Shown: positions 6,074-12,009 of the stretch, piece after piece
Layout: each line of letters begins with the position of its first letter
Position numbering within the stretch: the stretch's first letter is position 1
From: Clostridia bacterium
GTDB taxonomy: Bacteria > Bacillota_A > Clostridia > TANB77 > CAG-508
Length of the DNA stretch: 12,009 nucleotides
Reading direction: 5' to 3'
NCBI GenBank assembly: GCA_022791475.1
Contig: JAAVZD010000034.1
Coordinates: forward strand, 1 to 12,009
The notes under the pieces: generated by a model
Databases searched by the model: none
What the model saw: only the letters and a program-made list of their open reading frames with translations
Told to the model about the DNA's origin: nothing
Program-made: the position numbers and the translations under genes

Positions 6074-6923
6074 CTATACTAATACATTCCATAAAAGAGT
6101 AGTACACATACAAATAACAATACCGCAAACAGTAGGAAGAATGAATGATAAAACTACCCATTTCCAACTACCAGTTTCTTTTTTTATTGTAAGTAAAGTA
6201 GTACTACAAGGAAAATGTAATAATGTAAAAATCATAACATTAATTGCAGTAAGTAAAGTCCAACCATTTTGAACTAAAATATTTCCAATAGCATAAGTAT
6301 CATCAAGATCTACTAAACTACCACTTGCCATATAACTCATAAGAATAATAGGAAGAACAATTTCATTAGCAGGAATACCTAAGATGAAGGCAGTTAAAAT
6401 ATATCCATCTAATCCCATAAGTTTAGCAAAAGGGTCTAAGAAATTTGCAATATAAGTTAAAATACTAATACCTGCAAAATTAATATTAGCAAATAACCAA
6501 ATAACAATACCAATGGGAGCGGCAACAACAATCGCCCTACCCAATACATAAAGAGTTCTATCAAGAAGTGAACGAACAATAACCTTACCAATTTGAGGTT
6601 TCCTATAAGGAGGTAGCTCCAAAATAAAAGAAGAAGGAAAGCCTTTCAAAATAGTTTTAGAAAGTATTTTAGAAATTAGCAAAGTAAGGTAAATACCAAG
6701 TAAAATTACTAATAAAACTACAAAAGTAGAAATTAAAGAAGCACCAAAACCCACAGAGATACTACCAATAAAGATACTAGCAACAGTAATAAGAAAAGGG
6801 AACCTACCATTACAAGGGACAAAAGCATTTGTAACAATAGCAATTAAACGCTCACGAGGAGAATCTATAATTCTACAACCAACAACACCGTGCAGCATTA
6901 CAACCAAACCCCATGCACATGGT
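6074..6923 (-). pseudogene. feoB: feoB, C-terminal remnant, truncated and frameshifted
   Basis: Reading leftward, the sequence first encodes TMCMGFGCNAA (6923 down to 6891). After a +1 shift it continues GVVGCRIIDSPRERLIAI, VPCNGRFP and several membrane helices, ending SWKWVVLSFILPTVCG. These are the Gate motifs and transmembrane half of the ferrous-iron transporter FeoB, in the version common in Clostridia. The reading frame open to 6931 upstream of the shift (MSLPCAW...) is out of frame and not real. Everything before TMCMGFGC, including the GTPase domain and first helices, is missing: the bases from 6924 to 7064 are not FeoB-like. The shift sits at a CGG triplet (6890-6888 on the minus strand); dropping its C restores family sequence. 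With no G domain and no start signal, this is a dead fragment. Confidence 0.8.
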
Positions 6924-7064
6924 AGTGACAAAATGGTGGTTTTGGAAAGTGTTGATAAATGCGGGGCTGTGAGATATGTTAATGTGAAATTTGGTGTGTA
7001 TTTTAGACTATGAAAATATCCTTATGCAATTAATACAAGTTTATTTGAAAAGGAGAATTTGATT

Positions 7065-7337
7065 ATGGAAGAAAAGAAAAATGTATTGGAAAAGCGGTTG
7101 GAATTTAGAGAGGAAGAACTAGAATCTGGATTAAGCAAGGAAGATAAAAAGCATATGTATGACTTTGAGAAATGTGCAGATATGGTTTTAAACTGTGTTG
7201 ATGGCGATATGTATAATTTTGCTAAGAAAGAATTGGACAAGTTGGAAGGAGATGTATTAGATAGTATGGGGCATTTTAATAGAAAATACTATATGGCAGG
7301 ATTTAGTGATGCAGTGGAGATAATATTGAGTATGTAA
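7065..7337 (+). CDS. Small acidic hypothetical protein, 90 residues
   Basis: ATG 7065 follows AAAAGGAG (7048-7055) at a good distance, and that decides the start over TTG 7059. The product is highly charged (EEKKNVLEKRLEFREEELESG) and probably helical. It ends HFNRKYYMAGFSDAVEIILSM, a tail of the kind seen in some small phage- or plasmid-associated Firmicute proteins (DUF6809-like at most; I am not sure). It has no membrane segment and no catalytic motif. It is a single-gene unit with a weak terminator after it, lying between the feoB remnant and the retron. Whether it belongs to the retron is unknown; the terminator and a separate retron promoter argue against it. Confidence 0.6.
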   Translation: MEEKKNVLEKRLEFREEELESGLSKEDKKHMYDFEKCADMVLNCVDGDMYNFAKKELDKLEGDVLDSMGHFNRKYYMAGFSDAVEIILSM

Positions 7338-7343
7338 AAACAT

Positions 7344-7371
7344 AAGAAGGGGAAGAAATTTGCCTTCTTTT
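7344..7371 (+). terminator. Probable terminator after the 90-residue gene
   Basis: AAGAAGG (7344-7350) pairs with CCTTCTT (7363-7369), followed only by a short T stretch. The stem is good but the T run is short. It separates the small gene from the retron RNA. Confidence 0.55.
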
Positions 7372-7437
7372 GTTATTCAAGTGGAAATAAGTAGAAAAAG
7401 TAAGAAAATATTCGACAAAATAAACCTCTTCCAAAAT

Positions 7438-7466
7438 TTGACAAAATATGATAGAATATATACTGT
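7438..7466 (+). promoter_or_regulatory. Candidate promoter of the retron RNA/RT transcript
   Basis: TTGACA (7438-7443) is followed by TATACT (7459-7464, spacer 15) or TACTGT (7461-7466, spacer 17). An overlapping alternative is TTCCAA with TAGAAT (7452-7457, spacer 17), which would start transcription exactly at the a1 repeat. The -35 is perfect but the -10 is ambiguous. Confidence 0.5.
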
Positions 7467-7611
7467 ATAGAAGAGTTGCTTTTTGTTAGCGATACGCAAC
7501 AGAAAAAATAAAGTTACAAATATATGCTTTATTTTACTCACTGAAAAGGAATTTAAACTATTTATTATATTTTATCATTTAATTATGCATAATGTTGAAC
7601 TCTTCTATACA
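7464..7611 (+). ncRNA. Retron msr-msd RNA bounded by 14-nt a1/a2 repeats
   Basis: TGTATAGAAGAGTT (7464-7477) and its perfect reverse complement (7598-7611) enclose 120 nt and end 22 nt before the RT start codon. This is the a1/a2 architecture of retron RNAs. Just inside a1 is TTAGCG (7486-7491), the same string I recall around the branching guanosine of retron Ec86, so G7489 is the candidate priming G. It lies in a small hairpin, GTT-A-GCG (7485-7491) with CGCAAC (7495-7500). A second hairpin has a perfect 9-bp stem (7505-7513 with 7527-7535, 13-nt loop), as expected for an msr stem-loop. The rest, up to a2, would be a short AT-rich msd; the only clear symmetry there is the palindrome ATTATGCATAAT (7582-7593), so msd limits are uncertain. 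Confidence 0.8.
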
Positions 7612-7633
7612 TTTTTATTTATGAGGTATTAAA

Positions 7634-9298
7634 ATGTTTAAAAAAAGTGATATGGAAATAGTCGAAGCCTTTTATAAATTGCAAACGGGACAAGATGTAG
7701 CAGATATGTTAGAAATAAATTTTAAAAGTTTAAGGTATTTTGCATATGGAAAGAATAATAAGTATATGCAATTTGCGATTCCGAAGAAAAAAGGTGGGGT
7801 AAGGAAAATTAGTGCACCAGTTAAAGAACTAAAGTGTTTGCAAAAAAAATTGGCATATATTTTAGAAAAAGTTTATGAACCTAAAATGTCAGCAAATGGA
7901 TTTATAGCAGGAAAAAGTATAAAAACGAACTCTATAAATCATGTAAAACAAAGGAATCTTTTGAATATAGATTTAAAGGATTTCTTTTCACAAATACATT
8001 TTGGACGAATTAAAGGAATGCTTGTAAATAAACCATACCAAGTTGGAGAAGAAGCAGCTAGATATATTGCCCAATTAGCATGTGACAAGAGTATATTGCC
8101 ACAAGGAGCGCCATCATCTCCAGTAATAACTAACATGATTTGTAAGCCATTAGACAATCAATTAATGTCTTTAGCAAAGAAATACAATTGCATTTATAGT
8201 AGATATGCAGATGACATTACATTTTCTACTTATAGTACAAGATTTAACGAAGATATTGTTATTAAAGATGAAAAAAGTGATAAAGTAATAATAGGAAAAG
8301 AACTAAAAAAAATAATTATACGAAATGGTTTTGATGTTAATGATGATAAAACTTTTTTTAATTCATATATAACAAGACAAGAAGTAACAGGGGTTATAGT
8401 TAATAAAAAGATAAATGTCAAGAGAGAATATATTAAAAATATTAGAGCAATATTAAATAAATGTGAGAAAGATAGTATATATGAAACAGCTAAAGTGTAT
8501 ATCAAAAAGGGGCTCTGCAAAAATAGTAATATAGAAAAAAATGTAAATAATGCTAATTATAAAAAAATAATTATAGAATGGTTTAAAGAAGTTTTAAAAG
8601 GAAAGTTGAATCATATTGCTTTTATTAGAGGAAGAAACGATAAAATATTTCTAAAATATGCTGAGCAATTTAATAAAATATGTGAAGAAGAAATATTTGA
8701 TATAGAAAAACAAAAAGAATTGAATGATATTTTAGAAAATGTAGTTATAATAGAAAGTCAAGATGAAGACAGACAAGGATCAGGATTTTTGTTAAAAAAT
8801 TATGGAATAATAACTTCGTATCATGTTACAGAGGATAATAATTTTTATAATGTATATAAATATGACTCATATAAAAAAGAAAAATATACTATAATTTCTA
8901 ATGAAATTAATTGCCTTAGTGGCGATTACTTAATTGACTATGCAATATATGAGAATAGGAAAGATGGAAGATATCTTGAATTAGGAGATTCTAACAAACT
9001 AAAAATAGGAGATGAAGTTACAATAATAGGATATCCTAATTTTCAAAAAGGTGATAGTTACAATATACAAAAAAGAAGAATTAGTGGGATAAAGAATTTT
9101 TTAGGAAACATTCTTTATACAGTTGATGGAACAATATGTCATGGAGCGAGTGGAGGAGTAGTTCTAGATATTTTTAATAAAGTGGTAGGAATAGTGAAGG
9201 CTGGTGTAGAGAACATGGAAACAGATGAAAATACAGTTAATCAAGGATTTATACCAATGCATTTAGTATTAGAGCATTATATACAGACAAAAAAATAG
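7634..9298 (+). CDS. Retron-type reverse transcriptase fused to a trypsin-like serine protease
   Basis: The protein has 554 residues. About 1-350 is a reverse transcriptase: IPKKKGGVRKI (49-59), TNSINH (N99 to H103, a variant of the retron NAxxH motif), NIDLKDFF (catalytic D113), PQGAPSSPVITN (156-167), YADD (191-194), NGFDVNDDKT (231-240), VTG (251-253, typical of retrons) and a thumb with KGKLNHI...IRGRND. About 368-550 is a chymotrypsin-fold protease: GSGFLL (382-387), TSYHV with H397, LIDYAIYE with D435, and GASGG with S506, a complete His-Asp-Ser triad. ATG 7634 follows TGAGGT. The msr-msd RNA lies 22 nt upstream. The RT should make a branched RNA-DNA from that RNA. The protease would then be the effector, held inactive until phage interference, by analogy with other retron defence systems. 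The fold calls are strong; defence and activation are inferred. Confidence 0.9.
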   Translation: MFKKSDMEIVEAFYKLQTGQDVADMLEINFKSLRYFAYGKNNKYMQFAIPKKKGGVRKISAPVKELKCLQKKLAYILEKVYEPKMSANGFIAGKSIKTNSINHVKQRNLLNIDLKDFFSQIHFGRIKGMLVNKPYQVGEEAARYIAQLACDKSILPQGAPSSPVITNMICKPLDNQLMSLAKKYNCIYSRYADDITFSTYSTRFNEDIVIKDEKSDKVIIGKELKKIIIRNGFDVNDDKTFFNSYITRQEVTGVIVNKKINVKREYIKNIRAILNKCEKDSIYETAKVYIKKGLCKNSNIEKNVNNANYKKIIIEWFKEVLKGKLNHIAFIRGRNDKIFLKYAEQFNKICEEEIFDIEKQKELNDILENVVIIESQDEDRQGSGFLLKNYGIITSYHVTEDNNFYNVYKYDSYKKEKYTIISNEINCLSGDYLIDYAIYENRKDGRYLELGDSNKLKIGDEVTIIGYPNFQKGDSYNIQKRRISGIKNFLGNILYTVDGTICHGASGGVVLDIFNKVVGIVKAGVENMETDENTVNQGFIPMHLVLEHYIQTKK

Positions 9299-9335
9299 CG
9301 TACATAAAAATTTATTGCTCTTCATATACTAATGG

Positions 9336-9382
9336 TGTCAATAATATTGACAAAACTTTATTATAAATGATATAATAAAGTT
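9336..9382. promoter_or_regulatory. Two perfect palindromes overlapping the hairpin-RNA promoter
   Basis: TGTCAATAATATTGACA (9336-9352) is a perfect 17-bp palindrome containing the -35 TTGACA. Directly after it, AACTTTATTATA (9354-9365) and TATAATAAAGTT (9371-9382) form a perfect 12-bp inverted repeat around AATGA; the right arm contains the -10. Symmetry over both promoter elements is what a repressor-operator pair looks like. It could also form hairpins in any RT read-through transcript. Confidence 0.6.
9347..9376 (+). promoter_or_regulatory. Consensus promoter downstream of the RT gene
   Basis: TTGACA (9347-9352) and TATAAT (9371-9376), both perfect, are separated by 18 nt. No start codon with a ribosome site follows; only a hairpin with a T run does. 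This implies transcription of a short RNA beginning near 9383. Confidence 0.75.
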
Positions 9383-9449
9383 AGCAAAAGCAGGAGGCAG
9401 TGGATTCCCCGAGTGGAGTTCCTTAAAAATCGCCTCTTGCACATTTTTT
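9383..9449 (+). ncRNA. Predicted ~65-nt hairpin RNA next to the DUF3800 gene
   Basis: A transcript from the consensus promoter would start near 9383 and end in the T run 9444-9449. Its core is a 9-bp stem, GCAGGAGGC (9390-9398) with GCCTCTTGC (9432-9440), one G-U. The stem encloses a GC-richer 33-nt loop with an imperfect direct repeat: AGTGGATTCC (9399-9408) then AGTGGAGTTCC (9412-9422). There is no ORF. It lies against the 3' end of the convergent DUF3800 gene. A series of DUF3800-associated structured RNA motifs was reported by comparative genomics, and this fits that pattern, though I cannot test membership. On the minus strand the same stem followed by TTTT could terminate the DUF3800 gene, so a plain bidirectional terminator is the alternative. 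The dedicated promoter favours an RNA gene. Confidence 0.6.
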
Positions 9450-10212
9450 ATTTATAGTGGTTTTTCGTTTTAAAAGGAATATATTTTACTAAAATCTCCG
9501 AATTTATAAAGTTAGTCTTTGAACTTAATTTTTCATACATATCAATACAGTGTTTTTCTTTGGTTTCACTGTATTTTTTATAGTTTCTTTTAATACAAAT
9601 ATATTTATTAATGTAAAAAGCAAAAATATCAGCAATTTGTATAAAATTAGTATCTTTAGATTTTAAAAACATCGCATTTTCAATAATAGTTGTATTATTT
9701 TTAGATAAAACAGGATAGATATTTTGCAGTTGTTCAGGAATTGTTAGTATATCGTCTAAAAAGATAAGACCTTTACTCTTTTGATTATTTAAATAAATAG
9801 AAATCTTGTCATATAACATACCAAAAGCATAAATATATGGATCTATTTTTATAGAATTTCCAAACATATCAGTGATGCTTCTTTTAAAAGACTTTTTATC
9901 AATAGCAATATACTGAAATGAAATGTCTAAGCTTAAAATTAAATCGATTAATCTTTCTACTGTCATTAGATTATCTTTCCAATCATATTTATCAAAAATA
10001 GATTTTTTAGAAGAGTTAAAAAATTCACTGGCATGTATTTCGGTATAGCTTAATTCTGGACAAATTTTAATTTTCTCTTCATTAAATATTGTATTAATTT
10101 CATGCCATTTTTTATCTTCAATAATGAGTCCACCTAATACGAAAATGGGTTGCTCCTTATTATCATAATCTGTTCCAGTATTTCCACTTTCATCAGCATA
10201 TAAAATATACAT
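9448..10212 (-). CDS. DUF3800 protein (RNase H-like fold, putative nuclease)
   Basis: The 254-residue protein opens MYILYADESGNTG, then FVLGGLIIEDKKW, the diagnostic start of DUF3800. Acidic positions expected for this family are present: D7 and E8, E58 (TEIHASEFF, with H60), D153/D154 (FLDD) and the pair D187/D195 in KDTNFIQIADIFAFYINKY. DUF3800 is predicted to have an RNase H-like nuclease fold; members occur in defence islands, with some retrons, and beside small structured RNAs. The frame is open to 10272, but ATG 10212 follows AAGGAGG (10224-10218) at 5 nt and begins exactly at the domain, so the 20 upstream codons are excluded. It is convergent with the RT-protease gene and the hairpin RNA, which ends at its stop codon. 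The family is secure; nuclease activity and target are not shown. Confidence 0.88.
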   Translation of the reverse strand: MYILYADESGNTGTDYDNKEQPIFVLGGLIIEDKKWHEINTIFNEEKIKICPELSYTEIHASEFFNSSKKSIFDKYDWKDNLMTVERLIDLILSLDISFQYIAIDKKSFKRSITDMFGNSIKIDPYIYAFGMLYDKISIYLNNQKSKGLIFLDDILTIPEQLQNIYPVLSKNNTTIIENAMFLKSKDTNFIQIADIFAFYINKYICIKRNYKKYSETKEKHCIDMYEKLSSKTNFINSEILVKYIPFKTKNHYK

Positions 10213-10243
10213 GATATCCTCCTTGTTAAAATAGATTACGAAT

Positions 10244-10272
10244 ATTTTACAAAAAAGCAACGAAATTTTCAA
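10244..10272 (-). promoter_or_regulatory. Promoter of the DUF3800 gene
   Basis: On the minus strand TTGAAA (10272-10267), a 17-nt spacer and TAAAAT (10249-10244) precede the AAGGAGG site and ATG 10212. This predicts a 5' leader of about 25 nt. It confirms that the upstream extension of the frame is untranslated. Confidence 0.65.
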
Positions 10273-10324
10273 GAGTTTTCAAAACAAAAGTTTGTAAATA
10301 TGTATATTTTATGGTATGAAAAAG

Positions 10325-10364
10325 TGTCGCATTTTTAAAGAATATTAAGAAAATTTTTGCGACA
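10325..10364. repeat. Inverted repeat between the DUF3800 and phosphoesterase genes
   Basis: TGTCGCA (10325-10331) and TGCGACA (10358-10364) are exact inverted repeats around an AT-rich 26-nt centre, and T-rich and A-rich stretches inside can extend pairing. The arms are GC-richer than their surroundings. It could be an operator, a small mobile-element scar or an RNA hairpin; the sequence does not decide. Confidence 0.4.
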
Positions 10365-10389
10365 GGTATATAAATTACCAAAACATAGA

Positions 10390-10569
10390 GTATCAATTAT
10401 TTTCGGATTTTCATTCTCTACTTTGGCGTGTCGAGGTATAGAGTCACTATCGAAAGATAGGGAATCTATGCCTCTTAAAAATTTAGAAATAAATTTTTAA
10501 GATATAGTACAATTTCGAGGGCAAATTCGTTTACTTTTATGGTACATGTGTGATACAATTAGAAAACTA
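10390..10569 (+). repeat. Dispersed promoter-region repeat, copy 2, with GAAA-loop hairpins
   Basis: This copy matches 4415-4516 in order: GTATCAATT (10390), CGGATTTT, CGTGTCGAG (10427-10435), GTTTACTTT and GTGTGATACAATTA (up to 10561). Between the conserved halves it has an extra segment with two hairpins. The first pairs 10433-10442 with 10465-10474 (10 bp), has a 4x4 internal loop, then CTATC-GAAA-GATAG (10447-10460). The second is a perfect 12-bp stem, 10474-10485 with 10490-10501, also closed by GAAA. Two GAAA tetraloops in tandem suggest selection for RNA folding on the plus strand, but the segment lies upstream of the visible promoter. Confidence 0.7.
10530..10559 (+). promoter_or_regulatory. 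Promoter of the phosphoesterase/GNAT operon (extended -10)
   Basis: TTTACT (10530-10535), 18 nt, then TG-A-TACAAT (-10 at 10554-10559) reproduces the promoter before the DUF2207 gene. Transcription should begin near 10566, leaving a 60-nt leader with AAGGAGG at 10608-10614. The shared elements suggest that the two genes are co-regulated. Confidence 0.65.
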
Positions 10570-10625
10570 ATAAGTTATTAGATTAACGGAATACATAGTT
10601 AGTTTCTAAGGAGGTTTAAAATATA

Positions 10626-11465
10626 ATGCAAGAATCAAAATGTAAATTAGTTATTTTTTCAGACATACATTATGCACCAGAAAAACCAATTAATAATGGT
10701 TCAATTATTGATAGAAAATTAATGGAATATGCTGTTCCTTTATTAGAACAATTAACAGATAAAATTAACAATGACATAAAACCAGATATAGCAATCAATT
10801 TAGGAGATTTAGTAGAAGATTTTAATGATCATGATAAAGATATTATTAATTTGAACTTCATTTGGGAAATGCTAAAAAACATAAAAGTACCTTTTTATTC
10901 CCTAGCAGGTAATCATGATTTACGTTCCATGAGTTCAAGAACAGAAGTAGAATCAATTATGGGATATGAACATTCTACTTTTTCAGTAAATATGTTAGGA
11001 TATCACTTTGTATTTCTAGGATTAGATGTAAATGAAACCTTAGGAGTAGAATTTGGAGGAATCTTTAAGACACAATTTATATCAAAGGAAGATTTAGAGT
11101 GGTTAAAAAACGATTTAGAAAGAAATAATTTACCATCTGTCATATTTACTCATTTTGGAATTGCAGAAGATGATATGAAAGGAAACTGGTGGTTTGCAAA
11201 ATCTCCAGACCATGCTCTTTTAGGAAATCGTAAAGAAGTAAAAGAGATATTGAAAAAAGATAAAAACTTGCTAGCTGTTTTTTCAGGACATCAACATTGG
11301 ACTAAAAAGAAAGTAGAAGATGGAATAAGATATTATGTAGTAGGCTCATTAACAGAAAATATACATGATGATGGAATACCAGATGGAGTGTATTTTGAAG
11401 TCGATATAGAAGGTAATCAAATAGAAGTGAAAGAATGTCATTTAGATTTAAATATGGAGGAATAA
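10626..11465 (+). CDS. Calcineurin-like metallophosphoesterase
   Basis: The 279-residue cytoplasmic protein has the complete metallophosphoesterase metal site in order: FSDIHYAP (D13, H15), NLGDLVEDF (D61), AGNHDLR (N96, H97), FTHFG (H176) and SGHQHW (H222, H224). There is no signal peptide. Length and motif spacing resemble class III cyclic-nucleotide phosphodiesterase-like proteins, but this superfamily also includes nucleotidases, DNA/RNA enzymes and phospholipid phosphatases, so the substrate is open. ATG 10626 follows AAGGAGG at 11 nt, a slightly long spacing. It is the first gene after copy 2 of the dispersed promoter repeat, and its stop is two bases before the GNAT start, so the two genes form an operon. 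Confidence 0.88.
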   Translation: MQESKCKLVIFSDIHYAPEKPINNGSIIDRKLMEYAVPLLEQLTDKINNDIKPDIAINLGDLVEDFNDHDKDIINLNFIWEMLKNIKVPFYSLAGNHDLRSMSSRTEVESIMGYEHSTFSVNMLGYHFVFLGLDVNETLGVEFGGIFKTQFISKEDLEWLKNDLERNNLPSVIFTHFGIAEDDMKGNWWFAKSPDHALLGNRKEVKEILKKDKNLLAVFSGHQHWTKKKVEDGIRYYVVGSLTENIHDDGIPDGVYFEVDIEGNQIEVKECHLDLNMEE

Positions 11466-11467
11466 GA

Positions 11468-11917
11468 ATGGATGAAAAATTAGAATTAACTTATGATAGA
11501 TTAAAAGAAAAAGAATTAGAAGAAGTAGCAAAATTATATGATGCTGAAAGACCAATTACTACAAATCGTATTAAGATGAAGCAAACATTTGCAAAAATTA
11601 AGAATAATCCAGACTATCAGATGATTACAGTAAAAAATAATGGTAGTATTGTTGGATTTGCGAAAGTAACGATTCATCATGACATCTTTGAAGAAAACAA
11701 CCCTTTTTTTACAATCTGGAGTGTTAGAGTAAAAGAAGAATACAGAAGACAGAAAGTAGGAACTAGATTATTTGAGTATATCGAAAATATAGCTAAGGAC
11801 ATGAATTGTGAGATTATATGTTTAATTGCAAATAAAGATAATATTGGAGCAAATAAATTCTATAAAGAATTATGCTACGAATGCGAAAATGGATATGTAA
11901 AATTTCTAAAAAATTAA
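11468..11917 (+). CDS. GNAT-family N-acetyltransferase
   Basis: The 149-residue protein has the GNAT core: ITVKNNGSIVGFAKVTI (beta strands 2 to 4), WSVRVKEEYRRQKVGTRLFEYIE with the acetyl-CoA-binding RRQKVG loop, and the C-terminal ICLIANKDNIGANKFYKELCYE motif. The frame is open back to 11435 inside the phosphoesterase gene, but ATG 11468 has GGAGG (11456-11460) upstream and begins at the domain. It is co-transcribed with the phosphoesterase, with a two-base gap. The acceptor is unknown; relatives modify small amines, amino acids, antibiotics or protein N-termini. Confidence 0.85.
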   Translation: MDEKLELTYDRLKEKELEEVAKLYDAERPITTNRIKMKQTFAKIKNNPDYQMITVKNNGSIVGFAKVTIHHDIFEENNPFFTIWSVRVKEEYRRQKVGTRLFEYIENIAKDMNCEIICLIANKDNIGANKFYKELCYECENGYVKFLKN

Positions 11918-11938
11918 GAAGAAAGGAAATTTAACATT

Positions 11939-11967
11939 TTGACAAATATAAAATAATATGTTAATAT
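11939..11967 (+). promoter_or_regulatory. Promoter reading out of the window
   Basis: TTGACA (11939-11944), a 17-nt spacer and TAATAT (11962-11967) lie just after the GNAT stop. No terminator is visible between them. No start codon with a ribosome site follows before the window ends, so the driven gene lies beyond 12009. Confidence 0.6.
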
Positions 11968-12009
11968 AAATACGAACTTTAAATAATTGCAGTTGTTCAA
12001 AATCAGTTG

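Noticed and set aside
6945..6975. Plus-strand KCGAVR-like codons resembling the FeoB KCGACG segment, suggesting an inverted feoB piece
   Set aside because: Only about five residues match, and stop codons and unrelated sequence surround it; chance is a better explanation.
7022..7240. Minus-strand 72-residue ORF
   Set aside because: Serine/phenylalanine-rich shadow of the acidic 90-residue gene, which has a proper ribosome site.
7464..7611. a1/a2 repeat as an ordinary terminator or operator
   Set aside because: The arms are 120 nt apart, perfect over 14 nt, contain msr-like internal stems and immediately precede a retron-type RT; there is no proper T run for termination.
7939..8520. Two minus-strand ORFs (7939-8157, 8230-8520) under the RT domain
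   Set aside because: Antisense shadows of conserved RT motifs; hydrophobic composition comes from A-rich coding sequence.
1..12009. CRISPR arrays, tRNA or rRNA genes, riboswitch aptamers
   Set aside because: No regularly spaced repeats, cloverleaf-like GC-rich segments or riboswitch consensus strings that I recognise were found on either strand.

Overview
The window is very AT-rich. It has AGGAGG-type ribosome binding sites, TTGACA/TATAAT promoters, short intrinsic terminators and TAA/TAG stops. Together with a Clostridia-like FeoB fragment and a DUF2207 protein, this points to a low-GC Firmicute, most likely an anaerobic Clostridia- or Bacilli-like gut organism. No rRNA, tRNA or CRISPR array is visible. 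The region looks accessory: defence-type genes, insertion-sequence debris and several broken genes sit together.

Layout. (a) 1-497: decayed C-terminal part of a RhuM-family gene. (b) 498-2639: a promoter, a 17-codon leader peptide with three consecutive His codons, a set of mutually exclusive hairpins ending in an intrinsic terminator, then a DapF-fold racemase gene resembling the histidine racemase CntK (frameshifted), translationally coupled to an M20 metallopeptidase. This reads as a histidine-sensing attenuator in front of a possible histidine or D-histidine salvage operon. (c) 2723-3136: an orphan PIN-domain ribonuclease. (d) 3137-4410: about 1.3 kb of transposase debris with one well-signalled 42-residue ORF on the minus strand. 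(e) 4415-6073: a promoter element that recurs near 10.4 kb, a DUF2207-type membrane protein whose natural start runs through an A8 tract that puts it out of frame, and a small unknown ORF. (f) 6074-6923, minus: the C-terminal half of feoB, truncated and frameshifted. (g) 7065-7337: a small unknown acidic protein.

(h) 7464-10272 is the most interesting part. A 14-nt perfect inverted repeat (a1/a2) encloses a 148-nt RNA with the layout of a retron msr-msd. It lies directly upstream of a retron-type reverse transcriptase fused to a C-terminal trypsin-like serine protease. Downstream, a strong promoter overlaid by two perfect palindromes drives a predicted ~65-nt hairpin RNA. That RNA ends against the 3' end of a convergent DUF3800 gene. 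DUF3800 proteins are known both as partners of some retrons and as neighbours of small structured RNAs, so this may be one composite anti-phage module or two adjacent ones.

(i) 10273-12009: a second copy of the (e) promoter element, carrying two GAAA-tetraloop hairpins, drives a metallophosphoesterase and a GNAT acetyltransferase. A further promoter fires out of the window.

Four genes (rhuM, the racemase, the DUF2207 gene and feoB) carry in-frame stops or indels. Some may be real decay, some phase variation or recoding, and some assembly error. All functional statements rest on reading motifs and on remembered family features; no searches were run.
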